A stretch of 32,137 bases of DNA from Flavobacterium sp. J27 (GTDB lineage: Bacteria; Bacteroidota; Bacteroidia; Flavobacteriales; Flavobacteriaceae). The translations under genes and the position numbers were made by a program. The DNA lies in NCBI RefSeq assembly GCF_004303025.1, contig NZ_PJQW01000011.1, positions 23,485 to 55,621 of the forward strand, given 5' to 3'. Positions 8,369 to 15,704 of this stretch are shown piece after piece (position 1 is the stretch's first letter; the number at the start of each line of letters is the position of its first letter). Under the pieces are notes generated by a model. It did not search any database, had not been told where the DNA came from, and saw nothing but the letters and a program-made list of their open reading frames with translations.

Positions 8369-8809
8369 ATGGAAACAAGAATTAACGTCCACACATTAGA
8401 ACCACAGGCTTTCAAAGCTATGTTAGGTTTAGAAAATTATTTAGCCACTACCCAAATTTCAAAAACACATAAAGAATTACTTAAAATTCGTGCTTCACAA
8501 ATTAATGGTTGTGCTTTTTGTATAGATATGCATACCAAAGATGCTCTTAAAAATGGAGAAACCCAACAGCGTCTCTTTTTAGTATCGGCATGGAGAGAAA
8601 CTACTTTATTTTCGGAAGAAGAAAAAGTGATTTTAGAAATGACTGAAGAAATTACATTGGTACACCAGCAAGGATTGTCTGAAGCGACGTATCAAAAAGC
8701 GGCTCTTTTGTTTACCGAAAATTATATTGCTCAGTTGATTATAGCCATTATAACGATTAATGCTTGGAATCGAATTGCGGTGAGTACCCATATGCAAATA
8801 GAAGCCTAA
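8369..8809 (+). CDS. AhpD-like carboxymuconolactone decarboxylase family protein
   Basis: 146 aa. The active-site motif of the AhpD branch is present: Cys48-x-x-Cys51 followed by His55 in NGCAFCIDMHTKDA. The rest is helical. Such proteins act as thiol-based peroxidase or reductase partners; the CMD name covers several activities and no decarboxylase role is implied. Probably co-transcribed with the upstream Crp/Fnr gene. A strong terminator follows 29 nt after the stop. Confidence 0.9.
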   Translation: METRINVHTLEPQAFKAMLGLENYLATTQISKTHKELLKIRASQINGCAFCIDMHTKDALKNGETQQRLFLVSAWRETTLFSEEEKVILEMTEEITLVHQQGLSEATYQKAALLFTENYIAQLIIAIITINAWNRIAVSTHMQIEA

Positions 8810-8837
8810 ATAAAGTAGGTCTACTAAATAATAAGAT

Positions 8838-8873
8838 AACAATAGCAGAAAAACTTCTGCTATTGTTGTTTTA
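8838..8873 (+). terminator. Intrinsic terminator after the AhpD-like gene
   Basis: Perfect 13-bp stem (8838-8850 with 8855-8867), 4-nt loop AAAC, then GTTTTA. The T run is short but the stem is strong. Confidence 0.82.
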
Positions 8874-8957
8874 TAAAGGTATTCGGACTTAAAAACACCT
8901 CTTTTTATTTGTCGTTATCTTGATGAAAAGAAGTTTCAAGAATCAAAAAGTTTCGGT

Positions 8958-8965
8958 TATATTTG
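8958..8965 (+). promoter_or_regulatory. Candidate -7 box (TATATTTG) for the small lipoprotein gene
   Basis: Exact TAnnTTTG match, 38 nt before the ATG at 9004. No TTG at the right distance upstream. Confidence 0.45.
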
Positions 8966-9003
8966 ACTGAATACAAATCTATACATTATAAAAACGATTA
9001 TTT

Positions 9004-9384
9004 ATGAAAAAACGACACCTATTGTTATTGTTCTTGTTTTCGATTGTTTTATTTTCTTGCGAAGGTTCTGATGCCTATCAAGGCAAATGGAAAGCCATAA
9101 ATAGAGATGATGAAAGGTTTGAAATTACGTTTACTGCAACGGAAATAGCTACTAAAGATAGTAAGAGAAAAACCTTAAAATATGAATATAGTCAAAATTC
9201 GATTCACTATGAAAATGGTGCCATCACTTATGGGATTCAATTGAGCGATGGCAGAGAGTATCAACTTTTTTTTCCCAAAAAGGATAAGAGTGTAGGGATG
9301 TTATTAGATAGAGATGGAAGAATGGTGTATACGTTAAGCCGAAACGCTTATGTTACCTATGATGATATTTACAAGTTGGATTAA
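9004..9384 (+). CDS. Small lipoprotein, unknown function
   Basis: 126 aa. A lipoprotein signal peptide is clear: MKKRH, a Leu-rich core, and a lipobox ending IVLFSC with Cys19 as the lipidated residue. The mature part is about 107 residues, beta-rich and charged (GKWKAINRDDERFEITFTATEI), with the look of a small lipocalin-like or META-type barrel, but I recognise no family. It stands alone: a terminator and promoter box lie upstream, and the convergent App1-type gene ends 46 nt downstream. Confidence 0.8.
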   Translation: MKKRHLLLLFLFSIVLFSCEGSDAYQGKWKAINRDDERFEITFTATEIATKDSKRKTLKYEYSQNSIHYENGAITYGIQLSDGREYQLFFPKKDKSVGMLLDRDGRMVYTLSRNAYVTYDDIYKLD

Positions 9385-9430
9385 GAATTTCTTAATTGAT
9401 GCAAGGAAGCGTAATAGTATAATATATAAG

Positions 9431-10399
9431 TTAGTCAATTAATCCAATTGCTTTGGAATGTGCTATAGCTTCTTTACTCGATTTAAAATAGCAAACCGCT
9501 ACATTTAAGCTTTCCATGTTTTCTAGAACTTGTATGGTGGTTTGTTTTTTAGCTGTACCCACTTGTCTAATGTAAACGGCTTTAATATGCATTGGAAAAA
9601 TTTTACAAATGGTTTCATATAATTTAGGGTCTTTCTGAGAATCATCACCAAGTAGAACATATTGTAGTTCTGGATAAAACTCTAGGATGTGTTTTATTTT
9701 TTCAAATTTATGATTGTGACTGCCACGACCTGTAAAAAACAATTGCGTTAAGCTTGTTTTAATGTTTTTTAAGAGAAGAACCGCTTTGGGAAGTTCGTGT
9801 AGTTCTGTAAACTGCGTAATCAAACTGTATAAATTCCATTCGCTACTAGAAACATAAAAGAAGGCATTGTCTTCTTCTTTGTCTTTTCTGCCAGCTGTTT
9901 GCAGTGCTTGGTAATGTGGAACAACATCTTCAAAAACCTTTCTTTTATTTACGTTTTTGAATAAAAGAATGTACACTTTTTTAAACGGATTTTTGGTATG
10001 CGAAATTAAAAAAGTATCATCTATATCTGAGATGAAGCCAAATTTACCCAGTTTAGGTTTAATATAACTAGAAGACGCTACAATTCGTTCTCCTTTATGC
10101 TGTATAAAGACAGTGTATTTTTTCCACCCAAAAGTAGTATTGTCTTGTAAAGGGATACAAAATTTAAAGTAACCGTCTTCCAATGTTTTGGTGCGAATAG
10201 TTTCCCCGTTAATTTCTAAAAAGACATCGGTATTTGGTTTTGTTTTTATTTGAAACAGTTGTACAATAGATTGTGCGTTTCTAAAGTTTTTTTTCTTAAA
10301 ATCATAATCAGCAATTGTATTTGGCTTAAAGACGTGTCCCATGACAATTAATTCTTGATTATTTGCATAGCCACGATATAATTTTAAAACAGGTTTCAT
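9431..10399 (-). CDS. App1-type phosphatase (DUF2183), putative phosphatidate phosphatase
   Basis: 322 aa. Residues about 15-115 form a beta-rich N-terminal domain. The catalytic domain starts with GFISDIDDTFL: DxDxT (Asp125, Asp127, Thr129), the nucleophile motif of HAD/lipin-type phosphatases. FFYVSSSEWNLY (about 180-191) and LLGDDSQKDP (249-258) complete the DUF2183/App1 signature. Yeast App1 is a Mg-dependent phosphatidate phosphatase that makes diacylglycerol; the substrate here is inferred from family. No signal peptide. The gene is divergent from a diacylglycerol-kinase-like gene only 61 nt away, which makes a lipid role more likely. Confidence 0.87.
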   Translation of the reverse strand: MKPVLKLYRGYANNQELIVMGHVFKPNTIADYDFKKKNFRNAQSIVQLFQIKTKPNTDVFLEINGETIRTKTLEDGYFKFCIPLQDNTTFGWKKYTVFIQHKGERIVASSSYIKPKLGKFGFISDIDDTFLISHTKNPFKKVYILLFKNVNKRKVFEDVVPHYQALQTAGRKDKEEDNAFFYVSSSEWNLYSLITQFTELHELPKAVLLLKNIKTSLTQLFFTGRGSHNHKFEKIKHILEFYPELQYVLLGDDSQKDPKLYETICKIFPMHIKAVYIRQVGTAKKQTTIQVLENMESLNVAVCYFKSSKEAIAHSKAIGLID

Positions 10400-10407
10400 T
10401 ACTTTTA

Positions 10408-10415
10408 TACTTTTG
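10408..10415 (+). promoter_or_regulatory. Candidate -7 box (TACTTTTG) for the DAG-kinase-like gene
   Basis: Exact TAnnTTTG match in the 61-nt divergent region, 45 nt before the ATG at 10461. No -33 TTG; the upstream half would lie inside the App1-type gene. Confidence 0.4.
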
Positions 10416-10460
10416 ATTTTAAAGTCTTACAAATTACAAATTAATTAGCGAATTGGTTAT

Positions 10461-11336
10461 ATGTCTGTTAAAAAGAACTATTTATTAGTAATTAATCCTA
10501 TTTCAGGAGATTTAGATAAGTCGGCAATGGTTGCCCAAATAGTGCATTATGCTCAAGAATTGCAAGTGGAGCTTACTACTTATGAAACAACGGGAATTGA
10601 TGATATTACAGCCATACAGCAATTATATGCTACTTTTTACTTTACCAGAGTGCTTATTGCTGGTGGAGATGGAACTATAAAAATGGTAGGCGAAGCTTTA
10701 GAAGCAGAGGATGTTGTTTTTGGAATTATTCCTGCGGGTTCGGCTAATGGATTATCTATCGATTTGCATTTGCCAACAGCACTTGAAGAAAACATAGTTA
10801 TAGCCTTTCAGAACAATTATATAGAGATTGATATGGTTGAGATAAATGGAAAAAAAAGTTTGCATTTAAGTGATATTGGGTTGAATGCCTTATTAGTTAA
10901 GAACTATGAAAATAGCGATACGAGAGGGAAGTTAGGCTATGCGTTGCAGGTGATTACTACTTTAACAGAAGCAGAAGATGCTTTTGAAGTGACTATTGAA
11001 GCTAATGATGAAACGATAACGAGTGAAGCTAAAATGGTAGTTATAGCCAATTCTCAGAAGTATGGAACAGGAGTAACGATTAATCCGAAGGGCAAGATTA
11101 ATGATGGTAAATTTGAAATCATTATATTAAAAACACTCGATGTATTTGTAGTAGGAAAAATAGTAACGGGTAATATTCTTTCAAACTCAGAAGAAGTACT
11201 TATTTTATCTACTGAGAAAGCTACGATTTCCGTTCAAAAAGAGATTAATTTTCAGATTGATGGCGAATATTGTGGAGAAGTAAATCGATTAGATGTTAGT
11301 ATTCTTCCTGCGCAAATGAAAGTAGCCATTCCATAA
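10461..11336 (+). CDS. Diacylglycerol kinase family protein (YegS/LCB5-like)
   Basis: 291 aa. The N-terminal catalytic domain has LLVINPISG (8-16), the nucleotide-binding GGDGT (68-72) and FGIIPAGSANGLSIDLHLP (about 87-105), as in Bacteroidetes lipid kinases. The second, beta-sandwich domain has the SDIGLNALLVK and GKINDGKFEIIIL segments and ends IDGEYC. Such enzymes phosphorylate diacylglycerol or related lipids to phosphatidate. This is the reverse of the reaction expected for the divergent App1-type neighbour, and the two share one short intergenic region. Specific lipid unknown. Ends 13 nt before the convergent transferase gene, with no hairpin between. Confidence 0.9.
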   Translation: MSVKKNYLLVINPISGDLDKSAMVAQIVHYAQELQVELTTYETTGIDDITAIQQLYATFYFTRVLIAGGDGTIKMVGEALEAEDVVFGIIPAGSANGLSIDLHLPTALEENIVIAFQNNYIEIDMVEINGKKSLHLSDIGLNALLVKNYENSDTRGKLGYALQVITTLTEAEDAFEVTIEANDETITSEAKMVVIANSQKYGTGVTINPKGKINDGKFEIIILKTLDVFVVGKIVTGNILSNSEEVLILSTEKATISVQKEINFQIDGEYCGEVNRLDVSILPAQMKVAIP

Positions 11337-11349
11337 ATAAGACTACGTT

Positions 11350-12495
11350 TTATTTAAAAGGATGTCGTTGTTGCCAAGAAACATTAGGTTCTAGTTTACT
11401 AAAAATTTTTGGCATTAGAAAATTAATCAAAGGATTTGTATGGTAAATAAAGCCCGTCATATAAATAGGTGCAGCACCTATGGAACTTTTTATTTCTAGA
11501 GCGGTACGTCCAAAAATAATTTTTGAAAAGTTATTTTCGATACCAAATTCGGTCATGTTATAGAGCATATTCAAGTATAGCATATGTTCTTTTTGATGTT
11601 CATCATCATAACCTAGAAAATAGGTTTCTAAGGTATTTTCGTTAAGTAAAATAGTATGAAAACCAATTAAGATATTCTCTTTAAAGTAGCCAAATAACTT
11701 AAAGCGATTACCACATTGTTTTTTAAAAAATGAAAAATGATTTTTTGAAAGGAAAAAGGTGTTGAAAGGCGCATTTACAGCGACATAATGATAGAGTTCG
11801 TAGATACGTTCTTCGTATTGAGTGATTTCTTCTAAAGAAAGTTCTTTGGTAACGATACCTTCAATTTTTTTATGTGCTCTTTTGTATTGGTCTCTGTATT
11901 TTTTGGTAAAAGCATTTACGTAATCGGTACTGTTTTTCCATTCCGGATGCAGTTTAAAAATCATATTTGGTTGCGTATTGAACTCATAGAGAGAATGAAA
12001 ATCGTGTTCTTTAAGTTCATTGGTAAACGATTTATAAAAATCTTTATACGTAACGATATGAATGGTAATTTTCTTTTGTTTAAAATAGCTGATGAGTTCT
12101 TTGGTGCATTCCGTTAAAATTTTACTAATCCAAGCTGCGGGTACTTTGTTTTTAAAAACAAAACCATTTTCACCAGTAATCATATTATTTCCTAAGAACA
12201 AAACATGAGAGCAAAAGTTTTTGAAGATAAAATTTCGGATATGAGTTTTAAGACAAGTATCTCTTTTACCGAAAGATTCTAAATGATCGACATTGACATA
12301 TTGAGCGATAGCAACACCAATGAGTTCAGAAGTGTTAAAAATACCAATATAAAAGCATTCCATATTTATAGGTGCTGTATGTTGCAACACGTTTAAATAG
12401 GGTTTTTGTAAAAAATGATTTGCTGACGCTACATTATCCCATTGTTCAGGTAATGTTGTAACATCCTTGTATATTTTAAAAGTAATGTTTTCCAA
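11350..12495 (-). CDS. FemAB/GNAT-like acyl- or aminoacyl-transferase
   Basis: 381 aa from a TTG at 12495 (M-ENITFKIYKDV). The longest frame opens at a TTG at 12516, but that codon lies in the loop of the upstream gene's terminator, so the shorter start is preferred; there is no ATG before residue 45. The N-terminal LPEQWDNVASANHFLQKPYL and the C-terminal GNAT-like part (FGYFKENILIGFHTILL, YFLGYDDEHQ, FGRTALEIKSSIGAAP) resemble the FemAB/peptidoglycan-bridge and COG3146-like acyltransferases. No signal peptide or membrane helix. The substrate is not known. Confidence 0.75.
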   Translation of the reverse strand: MENITFKIYKDVTTLPEQWDNVASANHFLQKPYLNVLQHTAPINMECFYIGIFNTSELIGVAIAQYVNVDHLESFGKRDTCLKTHIRNFIFKNFCSHVLFLGNNMITGENGFVFKNKVPAAWISKILTECTKELISYFKQKKITIHIVTYKDFYKSFTNELKEHDFHSLYEFNTQPNMIFKLHPEWKNSTDYVNAFTKKYRDQYKRAHKKIEGIVTKELSLEEITQYEERIYELYHYVAVNAPFNTFFLSKNHFSFFKKQCGNRFKLFGYFKENILIGFHTILLNENTLETYFLGYDDEHQKEHMLYLNMLYNMTEFGIENNFSKIIFGRTALEIKSSIGAAPIYMTGFIYHTNPLINFLMPKIFSKLEPNVSWQQRHPFK

Positions 12496-12497
12496 AG

Positions 12498-12529
12498 TAA
12501 AAAAATCGTCCCACAAAAATAGGACGATT
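12498..12529 (-). terminator. Terminator of the DUF1761 gene, overlapping the next gene's start region
   Basis: On the minus strand an 8-bp perfect stem (AATCGTCC 12529-12522 with GGACGATT 12511-12504), 10-nt loop, then seven T. It lies 36 nt after the DUF1761 stop and directly before the transferase start, so the transferase would need readthrough or a start inside the hairpin region. Confidence 0.82.
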
Positions 12530-12564
12530 ATTATATAATAAAATGTTAATTAGCTAACAAATAT

Positions 12565-13035
12565 TTAATTCCAACCACAAATGATAGCTCCCATAACAGC
12601 AAAGCTAACAATCCAATACCCTGCATGAATAAAAATATATTTCCAAGATTTTTGTTCAAATAAGAAGGTTGTTCCTAAAACAGGTAATGCTAAGAAGATA
12701 CCAATAAAAGTACCGTGTAAGGCGCCATGTTTGAAAGAAAGGAATTTTCCACCATGCACTTTTAGAAATTCAATTAGAGCAGGATCTTCTGCATTTCCAC
12801 CAGCAGCTTGTATGGCGCCAATTTCGTGATTAACAAGTGTTGGCATTAAAAATGCTATTAAAAAAGCAAATAGAAAGGCAAATCCAAAAATTTTTGCCAT
12901 GTTACCTTTTTTTAACTGTTCTTCGGTTAATCCAGCTTCTTTCATCCAGGCAGTTCCAAATACTTTTGGGTTGTACCAAATGGCTCCAAGAACAAAAGTG
13001 CTTAATGCAGCTACTAAAATTGCTAAATAATTCAT
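12565..13035 (-). CDS. DUF1761 family membrane protein
   Basis: 156 aa with four hydrophobic helices (about 3-22, 48-67, 106-124 and 133-153). It starts MNYLAILVAALSTFVLGAIWYNP, the DUF1761 opening, with the conserved W and P after the first helix. An insertion of about 25 polar residues (about 73-97) sits between helices 2 and 3. Function unknown. Its own terminator follows. Upstream (13036-13147) is AT-rich without a clear promoter box. Confidence 0.85.
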   Translation of the reverse strand: MNYLAILVAALSTFVLGAIWYNPKVFGTAWMKEAGLTEEQLKKGNMAKIFGFAFLFAFLIAFLMPTLVNHEIGAIQAAGGNAEDPALIEFLKVHGGKFLSFKHGALHGTFIGIFLALPVLGTTFLFEQKSWKYIFIHAGYWIVSFAVMGAIICGWN

Positions 13036-13147
13036 AATTAGTGTTTTTTTGGTTAGTATATCAAATATAATTAAAAAAGAATAACAGTTGATTTATCGAT
13101 TTAAAATTCTACTACTCATTTTTGAAAAAATCTTGTAAAAATTGGAA

Positions 13148-13200
13148 AATACGTATAAATACGTATAAAAAAAGGCGAAAAATACGTAAAAACACGTATT
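13148..13200. repeat. 53-nt TACGTA element, copy A (left flank of the signalling island)
   Basis: Contains TACGTA at 13150, 13160 and 13183 and CACGTA at 13193 (spacings 10, 23, 10), in an A-rich setting. The two halves are roughly inverted, so the element can fold back. It is 44/53 identical to copy B at 16398-16450, in the same orientation and with no gaps. It lies just before the first gene of the signalling island. Confidence 0.85.
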
Positions 13201-13221
13201 GATTGGTATCGTTTTTGTTTC

Positions 13222-13229
13222 TAGTTTTG
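13222..13229 (+). promoter_or_regulatory. Candidate promoter (TTG, 20 nt, TAGTTTTG)
   Basis: TTG at 13199-13201 is followed after 20 nt by TAGTTTTG (13222-13229), so both boxes of the flavobacterial promoter are present with allowed spacing. The first ATG of the next gene (13232) comes only 2 nt later; if the promoter is real, translation would start at the ATG at 13265 instead. Confidence 0.45.
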
Positions 13230-13231
13230 AA

Positions 13232-13726
13232 ATGTTGAGAGTAAGACAATTAAGTAAAGATGATATGGAAAAGAGTTTTATGATACTATTACAGGATTTA
13301 AGAATAAACAGAAAAACGATGTTTTTTTCTGTTTTGGGACAGACATATTATTTTTTAATAGCATTTTTTCTTTTTAAACAAGACTTTTTGTTGTTAATTG
13401 ACGAGAACTATTTATTAGACGTTAATTTTTATTATGTAATGGGAATTAGTTTTTTTATGTCTTTAATATGGTTTTTAATGAATATTAGTGTTTCAGCAAT
13501 TTTATTGTTGTTTTCAGATAAAGTGAGTAATTATGCGGCTAATCCATCTGGGTTATTTATTAATTCTATGATATGCTCTATTGGATATTTAACATTTGCC
13601 ATGCTGTTGAACTTTCTACTAGATTATGATTACAAGCATTTTATTTCCTTTTCATTTAGTTTTGTAGCAATACGAGTGGTGTGGGTTATGTTTAAGACTT
13701 TTTTTTTTAATAAAAGATTAGCTTAA
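13232..13726 (+). CDS. Unknown four-helix membrane protein
   Basis: 164 aa from the ATG at 13232; an earlier TTG at 13199 falls in the repeat element, and an ATG at 13265 (MEKSF, 153 aa) is the alternative if the promoter box at 13222 is used. A basic N-terminal stretch (MLRVRQLSKDDMEK, LRINRKT) is followed by four hydrophobic helices (about 28-48, 65-92, 107-127, 134-154) and a short FFFNKRLA tail. I do not recognise a family. Very AT-rich and Phe-rich. First gene inside the element-flanked signalling island; 181 nt separate it from the next gene, so co-transcription is uncertain. Confidence 0.7.
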   Translation: MLRVRQLSKDDMEKSFMILLQDLRINRKTMFFSVLGQTYYFLIAFFLFKQDFLLLIDENYLLDVNFYYVMGISFFMSLIWFLMNISVSAILLLFSDKVSNYAANPSGLFINSMICSIGYLTFAMLLNFLLDYDYKHFISFSFSFVAIRVVWVMFKTFFFNKRLA

Positions 13727-13812
13727 AAGCGTATTGTTATATTTTATTCTATATGAAAAGGTTAGCTAAAAGAAATTATTCATTTTGTCGTATTTTTTTC
13801 ATTTTAAAGGTG

Positions 13813-13870
13813 TTTTTTTGTTAAAAAAATCTTAAAAAAAATTTTTTAAACTCTTTTTTTGTTAAAAAAA
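13813..13870. repeat. Duplicated self-complementary A/T tract
   Basis: The 17-mer T7-G-TT-A7 occurs at 13813-13829 and again at 13854-13870, a period of 41 nt (about four helical turns), with a third A/T near-palindrome between (13832-13850). It lies 38-95 nt upstream of the small CPxxC protein. Such phased A-tracts bend DNA and can act like an UP element. I see no exact -7 box; TATATTAG at 13874-13881 is one mismatch off. Confidence 0.7.
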
Positions 13871-13907
13871 AGTTATATTAGTACTGTTAACCCTTAAAAA
13901 TCAACTT

Positions 13908-14237
13908 ATGCCAATTAACTCAACAACAGGATCAGTGATCACGCTAGCAGAGGCTCAGGAATTAGTAAATGCTTTTAGGAATATTTTTCCAAAAGATATT
14001 AAAGGATCGTTTGTAGGAGCCGACTCCTTACATGATATCCTAAAACAAGACGGTTGTATAGGAGTAAGAATTTACTATGGTTATGATACTGTTGCTTCAA
14101 AGCTTTCTCCAGTTTTAGTAGGAGTAGATGCTACAGGTAAAGATATGACAGATGGTGGCGTTATTTTAGATAAATTAAAACCTTGTCCAGATGAGTGCGA
14201 TCCTACTAGTCCTATAGGAAATCCTTTAGGGAGATAG
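13908..14237 (+). CDS. Small soluble protein with C-terminal CPxxC, unknown
   Basis: 109 aa, no signal peptide and no membrane helix. The N-terminal half is helical (LAEAQELVNAFRNIFPKDIKG). The middle is beta-like, with DGCIGVRIYYGYD and SPVLVGVDATGKDMTDGGV. The tail is KLKPCPDECDPTSP with a CPxxC pair; Cys count is three. From memory, short unannotated proteins with this layout (EAQ..V..F, CIGIRIY, LVGVD..GKDMT, CP..C) recur in Bacteroidetes, but I know no assigned function. It is set apart from its neighbours by an A/T tract region upstream and a very strong terminator downstream, so it is probably made as an abundant monocistronic product. The next genes are a sensor-type set. Confidence 0.75.
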   Translation: MPINSTTGSVITLAEAQELVNAFRNIFPKDIKGSFVGADSLHDILKQDGCIGVRIYYGYDTVASKLSPVLVGVDATGKDMTDGGVILDKLKPCPDECDPTSPIGNPLGR

Positions 14238-14251
14238 AAAGAAAAAGACCC

Positions 14252-14302
14252 AATAGAAAAAGAGAACTTTACCATTTATAAGTTCTCTTTTCTATTTTTA
14301 TA
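14252..14302 (+). terminator. Strong terminator after the small CPxxC protein
   Basis: 17-bp stem with one bulged A (AATAGAAAAAGAGAACTT at 14252-14269 pairs with 14280-14296), 10-nt loop, then a T-rich run. It lies between the small gene and the 7-TM gene, so it would cut most transcription into the sensor genes. Confidence 0.88.
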
Positions 14303-14322
14303 TTATTTTTAAAATCTAATTT

Positions 14323-14967
14323 ATGGAACATCTCACTTTTGTTAATTTTGTATGTTTAATAGGGGTTATACCTCTTATTATTTTTGTGTTTAACAAAAGG
14401 AATAATTTAGAAACGAAGTACTTATTGCCTTTTATAATATTAATGGCTTTTGGTGGTTTGTATGAATTATTTGGATATTCTCTTTTTAAAGGAAGTACAA
14501 AATATTGGTTTAGAATTTATACTTTGTTAGAGTTTTATACTGTTTTGTATTTCTATGGTAAATTATTGAAAAATAATTTGTTGTATCTTGTTTTTGGTAT
14601 ACTTTATTTTCTACTGTATTTTTATTTAATATTAGATTGGTCGCCATCCAAAAAAGGTTTTGATGATTTGCCTTTAACAGTTGCTGTGACTTTATTAGTA
14701 ATTGTAAGCAGTTTTTTATGGTTTTTAAATGTTTTTAAAAAGATAGAAGATGTGCCTTTGTATAAGAGAACTAGTTTCTATTATATTTCTTCATTTTTAA
14801 TTTATTTTACTGGAACATTTCTTGTTTTTATAATGGGCGATTACATGTTTTTAGATGATTCTATCAGTAGAGACAAATTTTGGATTATTATAGTTATCTT
14901 TGGATTTTTTCTAAGACTAACTTTAATTTTTACTGTTTGGAAAGCAAGAGTCAAATTGGAACGTTAA
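14323..14967 (+). CDS. Seven-helix membrane protein, putative sensor partner
   Basis: 214 aa, almost wholly hydrophobic: seven helices at about 4-22, 33-54, 62-78, 83-103, 117-135, 150-170 and 185-206, joined by short loops such as NKRNNLETK and KKIEDVPLYKRTS. No named family recognised. The end overlaps the start of the histidine-kinase gene by 31 nt in another frame, so translation is probably coupled. I infer that it is the sensing or signal-carrying partner of that kinase, which has only a single helix and no input domain of its own. No frameshift is needed, but a fused product cannot be excluded. Confidence 0.8.
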   Translation: MEHLTFVNFVCLIGVIPLIIFVFNKRNNLETKYLLPFIILMAFGGLYELFGYSLFKGSTKYWFRIYTLLEFYTVLYFYGKLLKNNLLYLVFGILYFLLYFYLILDWSPSKKGFDDLPLTVAVTLLVIVSSFLWFLNVFKKIEDVPLYKRTSFYYISSFLIYFTGTFLVFIMGDYMFLDDSISRDKFWIIIVIFGFFLRLTLIFTVWKARVKLER

Positions 14968-15698
14968 TACTTATTGGTACTGGATTAATTGTTTTATTAG
15001 TTCTAGTTGTTTTGTTTTTAGCTGTTTTTTATCAAACTTACGTGATGAAAATGAAACGAAAAGAGGCCGAATTATTGCTTAAAACTTCTTTAGAATCAGA
15101 AAAACAAGAGCGAAAAAGAATTGCAGCTGATATTCATGATGGAGTTTCAGGTGACTTAAATGCGATTCGTAATTTTTTATCTGTATTATATAAAACAGAA
15201 ACCAGTGCAGAAAAAAGAGCCCTTTATGACGATATAAAAACAGGTGTTGAAGCTGCTATTGAAAATACACGTTTGGTTTCCTATAAATTAATGCCACCTT
15301 TATTAGAAACTTCTGGCTTTTTAGTTGCCTTACGAGATTATTTTACCCGATTGAATTCGAAAACAACTGCAAATTTTAGCATTACTACAACTGAAGATAA
15401 TGTTCATTTATCTAATGAAATTTCCTATGAATTGTTTAGAGTAGTTCAAGAATTAACAACTAATATGATTAAATATGGAAAAATAAAAACTTGTGAAATA
15501 AAGGTAGTTGCTGTAGAACAAGAGTATCAAATTGTGATAAAAGATGATGGTATTCCCTTTAATTTTAAAGAAATGTATACTGTTTCAAAAGGTACTGGCC
15601 TTAAAAATATTAGTTCTAGATTGAAAGTTATTGATGCAATTTTTAAACAAAATGAGCCTATATTAGGAAATGAATTTGTAATTTCGGTAAAAAAATAG
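14937..15698 (+). CDS. Sensor histidine kinase, HisKA_3/LuxR-partner type
   Basis: 253 aa from a TTG at 14937 (M-ESKSQIGTLILIG). The longest frame opens at a TTG at 14880, but the first 19 residues there are the shadow of the 7-TM gene; there is no ATG before the kinase core. One transmembrane helix (about 8-32), a basic coiled-coil linker, and the phosphoacceptor His67 in ERKRIAADIHDGVSGDL (HisKA_3). The HATPase_c part has the N box ELFRVVQELTTNMIKYGK, DDGIPFNF and GTGLKNISSRL. No extracytoplasmic sensor domain. The response-regulator gene follows after 6 nt. Confidence 0.9.
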   Translation: MESKSQIGTLILIGTGLIVLLVLVVLFLAVFYQTYVMKMKRKEAELLLKTSLESEKQERKRIAADIHDGVSGDLNAIRNFLSVLYKTETSAEKRALYDDIKTGVEAAIENTRLVSYKLMPPLLETSGFLVALRDYFTRLNSKTTANFSITTTEDNVHLSNEISYELFRVVQELTTNMIKYGKIKTCEIKVVAVEQEYQIVIKDDGIPFNFKEMYTVSKGTGLKNISSRLKVIDAIFKQNEPILGNEFVISVKK

Positions 15699-15704
15699 AC
15701 AAAA

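Noticed and set aside
12516..12516. TTG at 12516 as the start of the FemAB/GNAT-like gene
   Set aside because: It lies in the loop of the DUF1761 terminator hairpin, and the next in-frame TTG (12495) gives an N terminus more like the family.
13204..13209. Single TGGTAT upstream of the 13232 gene as another MocR target
   Set aside because: There is only one box, with no partner at 23 bp, so it is probably chance in AT-rich DNA.
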